Shown here: one piece after another, positions 26,857 to 35,587 of the stretch
Numbering within the stretch: position 1 is the stretch's first letter
Layout of the letters: each line of letters begins with the position of its first letter
DNA from: a bacterium
GTDB lineage: Bacteria; Armatimonadota; UBA5829
Length of the DNA stretch: 64,000 bases
Direction of reading: 5' to 3'
NCBI GenBank assembly: GCA_021371935.1
Contig: JAJFVF010000011.1
Location: 1-64,000, forward strand
The notes under the pieces: model-generated
Told to the model about the DNA's origin: nothing
Seen by the model: only the letters and a program-made list of their open reading frames with translations
The model's database searches: none
Made by a program: the position numbers and the translations under genes

Positions 26857-27033
26857 CTATAACAAGCTGATATTGCGTATGCTTGAGGATAGCCTAGTTT
26901 TTCCAAAGGACTTATACATGTCAGCCATCTCGATTCTCCATGAGCCGATTTTTTGCCATGTTTCGGCTATCCAAGTCGGAGACAGATGCAGCATGTCCAG
27001 GTTTGCAAGCCTAATGTATAACAAAGCCACCAC
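26857..27033 (-). CDS. Possible small protein, unrecognised
   Basis: A 58-codon open frame from GTG (27033) to TAG, just downstream of surE and in another frame. The predicted peptide includes LHLSPTWIAETWQKIGSWRI and EMADMYKSFGKTRLSSS, which reads like protein rather than random sequence. There is no clear Shine-Dalgarno and no family recognised. It could be a remnant of a longer gene. Low confidence. Confidence 0.25.
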   Translation of the reverse strand: MVALLYIRLANLDMLHLSPTWIAETWQKIGSWRIEMADMYKSFGKTRLSSSIRNISLL

Positions 27034-27041
27034 AACGTGTT

Positions 27042-27821
27042 CTACATAGCCCCATTCACATCAATACTGTCCAGACCCCATGCTCGGATCGATTCAAGCG
27101 CCGCATAATCAGTAAGATCAAGATGGACGGGCGTAATGGAGATGTAATCGTCTGCAATAGCCTTGACGTCGGTCCCCTCATCCAGGCTGTCGATGGGCTG
27201 TTCGCCGCCGAGCCAATAGTAGTCTCTTCCTGTTGGGTCGGACCTTTTTTCCAGGCTTCCCATATATCTGCGTTTACCAGCTCTGGTGATTCTAATTCCC
27301 TTGATTTCCAAGTCCACCGACGGCACATTAATATTGAGCAGTGTGCTTTCCGGCAGTTTATGTTCTTGGAGAATTCGCGCAATTTGAACGGTCAGTCGCG
27401 CAGCTGTCAAGTAGTTTACGTCAGACTCATGTGTTGCGACAGACACAGCCATAGACGGAACTCCTGAGATAGCTCCTTCCATTGCGGCCGAGACTGTCCC
27501 GGAGTATGTCAAGTCCCATCCCAGGTTGGGACCTTTATTGATCCCTGAGATAACGAGGTCGATTTTTTCTTCAACAATACCAAGCAGCCCAAGGCTCACG
27601 CAGTCTGACGGTGTTCCATTGCTGGCAAATGCCGTGCTGCCGTCACGCAGTTTGACTTTGTCGGCGCGCAGTGGTTTGTGCAGTGTTATGGAGTGACCGC
27701 AAGCACTCCTTGGCCGGTCCGGTGCAACGACATGTACACTTGCGATCTTATCGAAAGCAGTTTTGAGTGCAAAAAGCCCTTCGGCGTGTATCCCGTCATC
27801 ATTTGTAATAAGCACATTCAT
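27042..27821 (-). CDS. surE: 5'/3'-nucleotidase SurE
   Basis: A 259-residue SurE. The conserved metal site ITNDDGIHAEGL is at the N-terminus, followed by SGINKGPNLGWDLTYSGTVSAAMEG and NINVP. SurE removes phosphate from nucleoside monophosphates and helps nucleotide turnover in stationary phase. The start at 27821 gives the canonical MNVLITNDDG; a GTG four codons upstream is possible. It lies 40 bp downstream of the MTA-phosphorylase-like gene, so the two probably form a nucleotide/nucleoside salvage unit. Confidence 0.9.
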   Translation of the reverse strand: MNVLITNDDGIHAEGLFALKTAFDKIASVHVVAPDRPRSACGHSITLHKPLRADKVKLRDGSTAFASNGTPSDCVSLGLLGIVEEKIDLVISGINKGPNLGWDLTYSGTVSAAMEGAISGVPSMAVSVATHESDVNYLTAARLTVQIARILQEHKLPESTLLNINVPSVDLEIKGIRITRAGKRRYMGSLEKRSDPTGRDYYWLGGEQPIDSLDEGTDVKAIADDYISITPVHLDLTDYAALESIRAWGLDSIDVNGAM

Positions 27822-27860
27822 AAAATGATCCACCCAATATAAAATCTAAAATCTCAAATA

Positions 27861-28733
27861 CTAAATCCAACTGTGCCAGTCTTCGCCTATGGTTCCCTGT
27901 CGTCTGTAACGCTCCATAGCCAGGTGGCATTTGCATTCCCGCTCATCGGGTACGGATGTGAGTGCCTCAATGACTATACCCGGCAGCGCATCGACAGCCG
28001 CGTCCACTTTTGCCTTCTCTTCACCAGAGAGCAATCCCTCGAAGAGTTCACCGGGTTCGTAGGAACGCTCGACGATCCCCTCGGCGTAGTTAGTAATGTA
28101 ACAGACCGGACAGTAGCACATTTCAAGTTCTCTGGCAAGGAATGCTTCCGGCACGAGTGTCATTCCGACCAATGTTGCACCATATGATGCGAATTTTTTG
28201 ATCTCCGCGCGTGTTTCGAGCCTTGGGCCCTGCGTGCACGCATATATATCGTCTGTGCGGCAGTGTCCCTGTCGGGCTACAATGGCTTGTGCAAGTCTTG
28301 CAGCCAATTCGGGACAAAAGACGGGGTTTTGCCTGATGAACCCGATCCCCAGTCTTTCATAAAAGGTGCATGATCGTCCCTTTGTTTCATCGATAATATC
28401 GCCGAGGACCAATAGTTCTCCAATGGGTATGGACGGATCGATAGCTCCCGGTCCCGACCATGAGATTATCCTTTCCACGCCGAGTTCTTTAAGTGCCCAT
28501 ATATTGGCTCTATAGTTTACGAACGGCGCTGATATTTGGTATCCGGTCTCGCCATGCCGCGACAAGATGAATACTTTCGTTCCGTTTTTGGTAACTTCGC
28601 GTATTGGAGCAGATTCGCCGAACGGTGTCTTTATCGGGTCGATATACAGGCTCCGACCCAATGATTTTATCATTTTATACCCTTGGCTACCTGCTATTAT
28701 TGCAAAGTTTTTGCTAAGTTTGTTCTTTGGCAC
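27861..28733 (-). CDS. MTA/purine nucleoside phosphorylase-family protein
   Basis: A 290-residue PNP/MTAP-family protein. Family marks are FAIIAGSQGY (phosphate loop), ILSRHGETGYQI, VNYRANIWALKELGVERII, QGPRLETRAEIKKF, GMTLVPEAFLARELEMCY and ITNYAEG. In true MTA phosphorylases the last motif is TDYD-like, with Asp selecting adenine. Here it is Asn (TNYAEG), as in enzymes for 6-oxopurines (PNP, methylthioinosine phosphorylase). A hypoxanthine- or guanine-type substrate is therefore inferred. Start GTG at 28733. It is about 1 kb downstream of the futalosine menaquinone genes, whose hypoxanthine-removing step (MqnB) is missing from the window. Confidence 0.75.
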   Translation of the reverse strand: MPKNKLSKNFAIIAGSQGYKMIKSLGRSLYIDPIKTPFGESAPIREVTKNGTKVFILSRHGETGYQISAPFVNYRANIWALKELGVERIISWSGPGAIDPSIPIGELLVLGDIIDETKGRSCTFYERLGIGFIRQNPVFCPELAARLAQAIVARQGHCRTDDIYACTQGPRLETRAEIKKFASYGATLVGMTLVPEAFLARELEMCYCPVCYITNYAEGIVERSYEPGELFEGLLSGEEKAKVDAAVDALPGIVIEALTSVPDERECKCHLAMERYRRQGTIGEDWHSWI

Positions 28734-28771
28734 GATTCTTGCAGCCTTTCATTGTGTCTGGAGGGAAAAAT

Positions 28772-29218
28772 ATGCGCACTATTCTCATTACAATTATTAC
28801 GATAGTCATCTGTCTTGCTCCTGCTTTTGCCGGCATAGAAGATATATTGCCTGCTGGCGAACCGGTTATTGCCGAGCAAGTCCTACAAGAGCCACTCGAG
28901 CTTGCGAGTGAGCCTAATTTTGAAATCACACCTGGACCTGTAGAATCAGCGCCGGTTGATTACAGTGTTCAGGCATATGAAATCCAGCCTGCTCAAACAG
29001 CACCATTGGCACAGGTTGCAAGCACCCAGGCAAATGCGCCTGCGACTTGTGTGGTTTACAAGACTCAGAGCAGCTCACCGGAATGCGGTTTCATACCATC
29101 TGGCAGTGGTGTTCTTGGCGCGGTTCCTCCTCCGCCTGTTCCCGAACCGAGTTCTATGCTGGCTCTGATGACAGGCATCGGCGGTATTATTCTCAGGCCG
29201 TGGAAACGCAGAAAGTAG
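28772..29218 (+). CDS. PEP-CTERM sorted secreted protein
   Basis: A 148-residue protein with signal peptide (MRTILITIITIVICLAPAFA) and a low-complexity Pro/Ala/Glu/Gln body. The C-terminal tail is PVPEPSSMLALMTGIGGIIL followed by RPWKRRK: a PEP motif, hydrophobic helix and basic end. This is the exosortase-dependent PEP-CTERM signal for surface or extracellular-matrix export. GGAGGG precedes the ATG at 28772. It diverges from the phosphorylase gene with only 38 bp between, so their promoters must overlap. No exosortase gene is in the window. Confidence 0.8.
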   Translation: MRTILITIITIVICLAPAFAGIEDILPAGEPVIAEQVLQEPLELASEPNFEITPGPVESAPVDYSVQAYEIQPAQTAPLAQVASTQANAPATCVVYKTQSSSPECGFIPSGSGVLGAVPPPPVPEPSSMLALMTGIGGIILRPWKRRK

Positions 29219-29247
29219 AAAGTCATATCCCAAAATAAACATAAACA

Positions 29248-29273
29248 GCCCCGCTCAGCCGGGGCCTTTTTTA
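29248..29273 (+). terminator. Rho-independent terminator of the PEP-CTERM gene
   Basis: GCCCCG and CGGGGC form a 6-bp GC stem with a 6-nt loop followed by seven T residues, 30 bp after the stop. Confidence 0.85.
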
Positions 29274-29275
29274 TT

Positions 29276-29740
29276 TAGTGTTTTAGATTTTGTATTGATT
29301 ATTTTGCTGGTGTGCAACCATGTCATTCCCGACCTGATCGGGAATCCAGAAAACTGCACTATATAATATAGTTTAGATGTCTGGATTTCCGCTTTCGCGG
29401 AAATGACAAATATAAGCTGAAATGGCAAAACACAATGATTTGTTGGTTGCTTTAAGGTAATGGCACAACCTACCTTACTGATCGTCCGGGGTATTCCTGC
29501 CCCGGACGCACTTATGATGGGCATTCTTGCCTCCGACCTCTCGCTGACATAACAGAAAAGCAAGAGATAACATAACGCATTTGTCATTCCGAGGAGGAAC
29601 GACGAGGAATCTGCTGTGAACCATTCTTTGATATTTTGGTAACCGCAAGGTGTTGGGCGAAGATGCCCAGAGCGAATGCTGATCTTATTCCCTCTCCTTG
29701 GGGTGAGGGCGAAGCTGATTTAGTATTTGATATTTTGTAT
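29276..29740. repeat. Composite repeat island 1
   Basis: A 465-bp gene-free stretch made almost wholly of dispersed elements. They are: family B word (TTTTGTATTGATTATTTTG); family D pair (GTCATTCCCGACCTGATCGG to CGGAAATGAC, 29322-29407); family E palindrome (29479-29513); family I (GTCATTCCGAGGAGGAACGA..., 29583-29627); family J (CCCTCTCCTTGGGGTGAGGG, about 29691-29710); and a second family B word at the end. Confidence 0.75.
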
Positions 29741-29743
29741 TGA

Positions 29744-30769
29744 TTATTTCAGGTGCACTTTCACCAGTTCATACCCAGTTGTCCTCTGAGCCGCATCATA
29801 TCCAGCCCGATGGATCAGTTCAATGATCTCAGACTCATTCATCCTGTGTCGGCATCCCGCCGCAGCCACAACATTTTCTTCTATCATCGTGCTGCCGATA
29901 TCGTTCGCGCCGGAACTTATGGCCAACTGAGCAATCTCACTGCCCTGCGTGACCCATGACGCCTGCACATTCTCCACATTGTCTATATACATCCGCGCGA
30001 CAGCCAGTGTCCGCAGGTAATCATGAGCACCCGCCGCCGGCATGTCCAGTTCAGAGTTGCCCGGCTGAAACGGCCATGGGATAAACGCAGTAAAGACTCC
30101 TGTCTCTTCTTGCAAAGCTCTGATTTTATCCATATGATAGACCCTGTCCGCAAGTGTTTCACCCATGCCGAATACCATAGTCGCAGTCGCGCGCATGCCG
30201 ATCTTTGTGGCGGTTCTCATCACATCCATCCACTGATCGCACGAGCACTTTTTCGGGCTAATGGCTGTCCTCACTTCGTCCACCAGCATCTCAGCCCCGC
30301 CCCCAGGCAGAGAGTCGAGACCCGCGTCATGGAGCCTGCCGAGTGTCGTTTCTATACTCAGGCCGGAGATATCGGCTATATGCACGATTTCAGGTGCGGA
30401 GAGACTGTGAAGTTGTATGTCAAACCGATCCTTGATCTTCGCAAACAGCGCCTCGAAACAGTCTATCTTAATGTCAGGGTGCAGACCTCCCTGCATCAGA
30501 ATTTGAGTAGCCCCCAGTTCGACGGCTTCGCGTATCTTTTCAAGTATCTGATCGTCCGTCAGTACATACCCTTCGGGGTCACCCGGTTTTTTGTAGAACG
30601 CACAGAACTTGCAGCCTGAAACGCATATATTAGTGTAGTTGATATTGCGGTCAATAACGTATGTCCTGAGCCTGTCTGGATGCATACGCTCACATGTGCA
30701 TCCAGCCTTCCACAGCAGCTCGGGCAGTGGCATGTGAAACAGCGTAAGGCCGTCATGCATGTTCATCAT
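29744..30769 (-). CDS. mqnC: Cyclic dehypoxanthine futalosine synthase
   Basis: A 341-residue radical SAM enzyme of the futalosine menaquinone pathway; it cyclises dehypoxanthine futalosine. The cluster motif is CVSGCKFC inside YVIDRNINYTNICVSGCKFCAF, which is diagnostic. Further motifs are ILMQGGLHPD, LHSLSAPEIVHIADISG, DSLPGGGAEML and GSTMIEENVVAAAG. Its ATG overlaps the mqnA stop by 4 bp. It is the last gene of the seven-gene menaquinone operon. Confidence 0.9.
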   Translation of the reverse strand: MMNMHDGLTLFHMPLPELLWKAGCTCERMHPDRLRTYVIDRNINYTNICVSGCKFCAFYKKPGDPEGYVLTDDQILEKIREAVELGATQILMQGGLHPDIKIDCFEALFAKIKDRFDIQLHSLSAPEIVHIADISGLSIETTLGRLHDAGLDSLPGGGAEMLVDEVRTAISPKKCSCDQWMDVMRTATKIGMRATATMVFGMGETLADRVYHMDKIRALQEETGVFTAFIPWPFQPGNSELDMPAAGAHDYLRTLAVARMYIDNVENVQASWVTQGSEIAQLAISSGANDIGSTMIEENVVAAAGCRHRMNESEIIELIHRAGYDAAQRTTGYELVKVHLK

Positions 30770-31524
30770 ACTTCCACCAACCCATGCTCCACAGCCTTTT
30801 TGTGAAATGTCTTGATGCTCTCAGCTTCGCTCTTGCCCATATCGTAATGTATGATCTTTGATAGATACTCATCGCACACTTCAAACGGCAGTCCCAGCCG
30901 CTTGGATTCTTCCATCGCAATCTGGTGAACTTTTGCCATTCCTTTTGTCTTTGCGTCGTGCAGTATATCGACAAGTTCGGGCGTTATTCTCTTGCCTGCC
31001 CAGACAGCAAATACTGCAGGCAGATTTGTGAGCTTCTTCCATTCAGCCGCCAGGTCCATCACAAACAGCCCGTCTTTTGGGTAGAGCATAGCCGGGTCAC
31101 CTATCACCATTGCGGCGTCGCATACATCCAGCATATGCGATACCGGGTCCGGCGGCACCCGGATAAAGTCAGGCTCCATGCCATAGTTTTCTTTAAGAAC
31201 AATTTTGAGCATATTCGCTCCGGACAGACTGCTTGTATCCAGTGCAACTGTGTCTATGTCTTTTGGCTCTTTCTTAGACAGTAAAAGCACGCTCTTGACC
31301 GGCCCGTCAGCAGCAATGCATATTCCGGGGCAGATGCTAAAATTCGGGTAGAGAAAAGTTGCGAAAACAGACACAGGCGCTGCAGCGATCTCCTCTGCAG
31401 CCAGCATTTTGGCAAGCTGGGAGGGTGGGGCGTATGCCAGTTCCCAACCGTCAGGCAGCTCACCGTTTTCCAGCGAATGCACCAGCGGCCTGACATTAAG
31501 ATATGGCAAACATCCCAGTTTCAT
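30766..31524 (-). CDS. mqnA: Chorismate dehydratase
   Basis: A 252-residue periplasmic-binding-protein-fold enzyme without a signal peptide. MqnA dehydrates chorismate to 3-enolpyruvylbenzoate, the first step of the futalosine route. Characteristic motifs are the N-terminal GCLPYLNVRPL, AAAPVSVFATFL, VALDTSSLSGANMLKIVL, AAMVIGDPAML and DLAAEWKKLTNLPAVFAVW. It overlaps mqnE by 29 bp and mqnC by 4 bp, so the three are translated from one message. Confidence 0.9.
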   Translation of the reverse strand: MKLGCLPYLNVRPLVHSLENGELPDGWELAYAPPSQLAKMLAAEEIAAAPVSVFATFLYPNFSICPGICIAADGPVKSVLLLSKKEPKDIDTVALDTSSLSGANMLKIVLKENYGMEPDFIRVPPDPVSHMLDVCDAAMVIGDPAMLYPKDGLFVMDLAAEWKKLTNLPAVFAVWAGKRITPELVDILHDAKTKGMAKVHQIAMEESKRLGLPFEVCDEYLSKIIHYDMGKSEAESIKTFHKKAVEHGLVEV

Positions 31525-32623
31525 CCCTGATTACCTCATTATATACTGTGTCGCGCTCCACCGGCACAGTGCCTGTCTCTTCGATCATCCGGCGCAGACT
31601 GGCGACAGTCATTGCCTGCGGTGTCGTCGCTCCTGCGCGGTGTGTGATTTTTTCTTCGATCACAGTGCCGTCTATGTCGTCCGAGCCATAGCTCAGAGCG
31701 ACCTGCGCCAGTTTTAGCCCGAGCATTATCCAGAAAACCTTGATGTGGTCGATATTGTCAATCATCAGCCGCGAGACTGCATATAGCTTGAGGTGATCCT
31801 TTACGCTCATGGGCTTGGCGACCTCACCCAGCCGAGTATTTTCAGTGTGATACCTGAGAGGGATAAATGTCATAAATCCGCCAGTCTCGTCCTGCAGATC
31901 ACGCAAAGTGAGCATATGCTCGACCCTCTCACGGTCTGTTTCCACATGCCCGTAAAGCATAGTCGAATTGCTCTTGATCCCGAGATTGTGCGCCTGGCGC
32001 ATGATGGAGAGCCACTTCTCGGCAGGCATCTTCTCCGGGCAAACTATTCCCCGCACTCTCGGGTTGAAAATTTCAGCGCCTCCTCCGGGAATCGATCCGA
32101 GCCCGGCATCTTTGAGTGCGATGAGGACGTCGTGCACACTCATGCCTGAAATATCTGCCAAATGCGCAATCTCCACGGCTGTAAACGCCTGAATATGAAC
32201 CTCCGGGAAATGCGATTTGAGTGTGCCCAGCATATCCGTATAGTATGAAAAAGGCAGGGTGGGGTGCAGCCCGCCGACAATATGCAGCTCAGTAAACCTG
32301 ATCTGCTCGTAATACTCCTGTGCGCGCTCGAGCACCTCCGCCACGCTCATTGCATATGCGCATTCATCTCCCTCATTGCGCGAGTATGCACAAAACTTGC
32401 ACCGGTTCTTGCAGATATCGGTGTAGTTTATGTGACGGTTGACAATGTAATACGTCCGATCACCATTGATCCTCAGCCTGATCTCATTTGCGGCAGCTCC
32501 GATTGCATGCACGTCATTCGATCCAAAGAGCCGCACGCCATCTTCAACATTTAGCCTTTCGCCGTTCAGTGCTTTTTGCAGCACGCCCGCGACATCGCTG
32601 CCGCCGATAATTTCATCAATCAT
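31496..32623 (-). CDS. mqnE: Aminofutalosine synthase
   Basis: A 375-residue radical SAM enzyme that joins 3-enolpyruvylbenzoate to SAM-derived adenosine to give aminofutalosine. The motif YYIVNRHINYTDICKNRCKF-C holds the CX3CX2C cluster. GGLHPTLPFSYY, FTAVEIAHLADISG, GSIPGGGAEIFNPRVR and LKLAQVALSYGSDDIDGT agree with MqnE rather than MqnC. The start at 32623 (MIDEIIGG) is preferred to an upstream codon; the Shine-Dalgarno is weak. Located between ubiA and mqnA. Confidence 0.9.
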   Translation of the reverse strand: MIDEIIGGSDVAGVLQKALNGERLNVEDGVRLFGSNDVHAIGAAANEIRLRINGDRTYYIVNRHINYTDICKNRCKFCAYSRNEGDECAYAMSVAEVLERAQEYYEQIRFTELHIVGGLHPTLPFSYYTDMLGTLKSHFPEVHIQAFTAVEIAHLADISGMSVHDVLIALKDAGLGSIPGGGAEIFNPRVRGIVCPEKMPAEKWLSIMRQAHNLGIKSNSTMLYGHVETDRERVEHMLTLRDLQDETGGFMTFIPLRYHTENTRLGEVAKPMSVKDHLKLYAVSRLMIDNIDHIKVFWIMLGLKLAQVALSYGSDDIDGTVIEEKITHRAGATTPQAMTVASLRRMIEETGTVPVERDTVYNEVIRDETGMFAIS

Positions 32624-32690
32624 ATATGCACATCCATCAAAATAAACGTGAGCATGGCTTTGCTTACGCAGATGCCTATTATCTTGTCCA

Positions 32691-33563
32691 TCACGTAAGC
32701 ACATCCACCATTACGAACCCGAGCAGAGCCATACTTACGCACCCGTTCATAGTAAAGAACGCCGCGTTGACCCGGCTGATATCTTTTGGCGACACCATAC
32801 TCTGCTCATATATTAAAAATAGCGCCACCAACCCCGCGCCCGCAAAATAGATCCAGCCTCTTCCAGTGAGCATGCCGAACCAGATGAGCATGATGACCAT
32901 CGACGCATGCAGCAGCCTGGATACCAGCAGTGCTCTACTCGCGCCCAGCCGAGACGGCAGAGAAAATAGTCCCATTTTTTTGTCGAACTCGATATCCTGC
33001 AGTGAATAGATAATGTCGAACCCGGCGGTCCATGCAATCACACCCGCACTGAGCACCATGGGCGCGAATTGGAGCTTCCCGGTTACTGCAATCCATGCAC
33101 CCACCGGCGCTATCCCGAGACACAGCCCCAGCCACAGGTGTGAGAGACTGGTGAATCGTTTCGTGTACGAGTATATAACCACCGCTGCTATAGCCACAGG
33201 TGATAGAACGAACGCGAGCGGGTTAAGCATATAAGCCGCGACCACAAGCAGAGCCGCTGACACAATAGTAAATACCCATGCCGCCCCAACAGAGACGATG
33301 CCGCTGGGTATTGCGCGTGAAGCGGTCCTGGGGTTTTTAGCATCTATTTTTGCATCGGCTATGCGGTTGAATGTCATAGCCGTGCTTCTCGCTCCCACCA
33401 TCGCGACCAATATCCATCCCAACGTGCGCCATTCCGGGATTCCGTTTGCCGCAATGATGGCCGATGACAAAGCAAAGGGCAAGGCGAACACTGTATGCTC
33501 GAATTTAATCATCTCGAGTATGATCCCGAGCTTGCGGAATGGCACTGCAATTGCTGATTTCAC
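32691..33563 (-). CDS. UbiA-family prenyltransferase (MqnP type)
   Basis: A 290-residue integral membrane prenyltransferase. The first Asp-rich motif is NRIADAKIDAKNPRT, the second DIIYSLQDIEFDKKMGLFSL, both needed for magnesium and prenyl diphosphate binding. About eight hydrophobic helices follow the UbiA pattern. Next to ubiX, ubiD and mqn genes it is expected to prenylate the dihydroxynaphthoate precursor. It starts GTG directly after the ubiX stop (TAAGTG). Confidence 0.88.
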   Translation of the reverse strand: MKSAIAVPFRKLGIILEMIKFEHTVFALPFALSSAIIAANGIPEWRTLGWILVAMVGARSTAMTFNRIADAKIDAKNPRTASRAIPSGIVSVGAAWVFTIVSAALLVVAAYMLNPLAFVLSPVAIAAVVIYSYTKRFTSLSHLWLGLCLGIAPVGAWIAVTGKLQFAPMVLSAGVIAWTAGFDIIYSLQDIEFDKKMGLFSLPSRLGASRALLVSRLLHASMVIMLIWFGMLTGRGWIYFAGAGLVALFLIYEQSMVSPKDISRVNAAFFTMNGCVSMALLGFVMVDVLT

Positions 33564-34145
33564 TTATTCGCCCCATCCGTCAATAAGATGCACGTCTGCG
33601 CCTATGGCTCTCAAGACACGGTCGACCACAAAGTCCACAAGCTCGTCTATACTCCTCGGCCTATTGTAGAATGCTGGAACTGCGGGCAGTATTGTTGCTC
33701 CGGCTTCAGCCAGAGAGGTCATATTTCGCAAATGAATCAGACTCAGTGGAGTTTCTCTTGCCACCAGCACCAGTTTTCTTTTTTCCTTCAGACAGACATC
33801 CGCAGCGCGGGTCACCAGGTCGTTGGAGACACCCGACGCAATTCTCCCAATTACGCCCATAGAGCATGGAATCACGATAAGCCCATCATATTCATGCGAT
33901 CCGCTGGCAGTGGGTGCAGACAAGTCTGTGCAACTTAATGGCAAAAACTTACGCATGTTTTCTTGCGGAATCATTTCAGCGAGGCCATCATAGCCCAGTT
34001 CGTCTTTTATGATCCCCAGAGCGTTATCTGATGCAGTAAGATATATGATGTCATAGAGTGAAGGCAGCACTTCCAGTAGTCTTCGAGCGTATATAGCTCC
34101 GCTTGCTCCCGATATGGCGACCATAATTCGTTTGGCTTTATCCAA
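33564..34145 (-). CDS. ubiX: Flavin prenyltransferase, UbiX family
   Basis: A 193-residue UbiX/Pad1 protein. IMVAISGASGAIYARRLLEV is the FMN-binding start; PCSMGVIGRIASGVSNDLVTRAADVCLKEKRKLVLVARETPLS is fully characteristic (quoted in parts: PCSMG, GVSNDL, LVARETPLS). It makes prenylated FMN, the cofactor of the UbiD decarboxylase encoded just upstream. Start TTG at 34145 overlaps the end of ubiD by 8 bp. In this operon it serves the late decarboxylation in menaquinone synthesis. Confidence 0.92.
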   Translation of the reverse strand: MDKAKRIMVAISGASGAIYARRLLEVLPSLYDIIYLTASDNALGIIKDELGYDGLAEMIPQENMRKFLPLSCTDLSAPTASGSHEYDGLIVIPCSMGVIGRIASGVSNDLVTRAADVCLKEKRKLVLVARETPLSLIHLRNMTSLAEAGATILPAVPAFYNRPRSIDELVDFVVDRVLRAIGADVHLIDGWGE

Positions 34146-35586
34146 TCCCCAGTTCCTTCCATATGCTGTCGATCTTCTCTATCACCTCACGGCTCATCAC
34201 GATATCATCCGGCCAGGGTCTGATGTGCTTTTCGCCCTCCATCTTTTTTGTGGCGTCTATACCCATCTTGGAGCCGAACAGAGCCTGCGGAGCGGCATGG
34301 TCGAGCACATCCACCGGACCCTCGGTAAAGAACACATCCCTCTGCGGGTCGATATTGCTCCCAAGCCTCCATATGGCCTCACTTATATCCTGCACGTCCA
34401 CGTTTTCATCAAAAACTATAACAATCTTAGTCAGCGCCATCTGCCCAAGCCCCCACAGAGCATTCACGACTTTCCTTGCCTGCAAAGGATACCGCTTGCT
34501 GATCGAGACCAGTGCTATGTTGTGAAATATTCCCTCCACCGGCAGGTTCATGTCCACAATTTCTGGAATCTGTGTTTTTATAAGCGGCAGAAAAATTCTT
34601 TCGGTTGCCTTGCCGATAAAGCAGTCTTCCATAGGCGGCTTGCCTACAATAGTCGCTGGGTAGATTGGGTTCTTGCGGTGAGTTATACATGTAAGGTGAA
34701 ATACCGGATACTCATCCGCGGGTGAATAATAACCGGTGTGGTCGCCGAACGGTCCTTCAATCCTTCGTTTGCCCGGCTCCACATAACCTTCCAGCACAAT
34801 CTCCGAGTGTGCCGGAACCTGCATATCGATTGTTTTGCACTGCACCATCTCGACCGGAGACTTGCGCAGGAACCCCGCGAATATCATCTCATCGAAATCC
34901 TCTGGCACAGGAGCAGTAGCGGCGTAAGTGATTGCCGGGTCGCCGCCGAGCGCGACAGCCACCGGCATTCTTTCGCCTCGCTTCTCGTATTTTGCAAAGT
35001 GCTTTGCTCCAACCTTGTGAATGTGCCAGTGCATGCCAGTCGTCTTGTCATCATACACATGCATCCGGTACATCCCGACATTACGCTTGCCGGTATCAAG
35101 GTCCTTTGTGAATACCATCGGCAGTGTAATAAACGGTCCGCCGTCCCCCGGCCAGCACGTGAGGATAGGCATAAATGCGAGACTTGCGTCTTCGCCCGTC
35201 CGCACGACTTCCTGGCATGGTGCTTTGTTCACCGTTTTCGGAAAAGCCGATGACAGTTTTGCGAGCTTTGGCAGCATCATAACTTTATCTATCAGCCCGC
35301 CGGGCGCATCAGTCTGGATCAAATTTACAATCTCATCGCCTATATCATCCAGGCTCTCGACTCCCAGAGCCATAGCCATCCTGCGCATACTGCCGTAATG
35401 ATTTATGAGCACCGGCAGGTCTGAGCCTTCTACATTTTCAAACAGCAGTGCCGGTCCGCCGGATTTGACGGTCCTGTCCGCAATCTCAGTGATTTCGAGC
35501 TTCGGGCTGACTTTATGCTTTATCCGCACGAGTTCGCCGCACTTTTCCAGACGCTTTATATAATCCCTCAGGTCGATGTAGGCCAT
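34138..35586 (-). CDS. UbiD-family decarboxylase
   Basis: A 482-residue UbiD-type prenylated-FMN decarboxylase. Motifs include YRMHVYDDKTTGMHWHIHKV, VALGGDPAITYAATAPVPED, EIVLEGYV, GPFGDHTGYYSPADEYPVFH (with the catalytic E-x-x-x-R further on) and the C-terminal FDENVDVQD. In mqn clusters this family removes the carboxylate from the prenylated naphthoate. The gene begins 1 bp after the LutBA stop and overlaps ubiX, so it is part of the same operon. Confidence 0.9.
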   Translation of the reverse strand: MAYIDLRDYIKRLEKCGELVRIKHKVSPKLEITEIADRTVKSGGPALLFENVEGSDLPVLINHYGSMRRMAMALGVESLDDIGDEIVNLIQTDAPGGLIDKVMMLPKLAKLSSAFPKTVNKAPCQEVVRTGEDASLAFMPILTCWPGDGGPFITLPMVFTKDLDTGKRNVGMYRMHVYDDKTTGMHWHIHKVGAKHFAKYEKRGERMPVAVALGGDPAITYAATAPVPEDFDEMIFAGFLRKSPVEMVQCKTIDMQVPAHSEIVLEGYVEPGKRRIEGPFGDHTGYYSPADEYPVFHLTCITHRKNPIYPATIVGKPPMEDCFIGKATERIFLPLIKTQIPEIVDMNLPVEGIFHNIALVSISKRYPLQARKVVNALWGLGQMALTKIVIVFDENVDVQDISEAIWRLGSNIDPQRDVFFTEGPVDVLDHAAPQALFGSKMGIDATKKMEGEKHIRPWPDDIVMSREVIEKIDSIWKELGIG

Positions 35587-35587
35587 G

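Noticed and set aside
29276-29740. Repeat islands as insertion sequences
   Set aside because: No transposase fragment or target-site duplication is visible; the modules are short palindromes.
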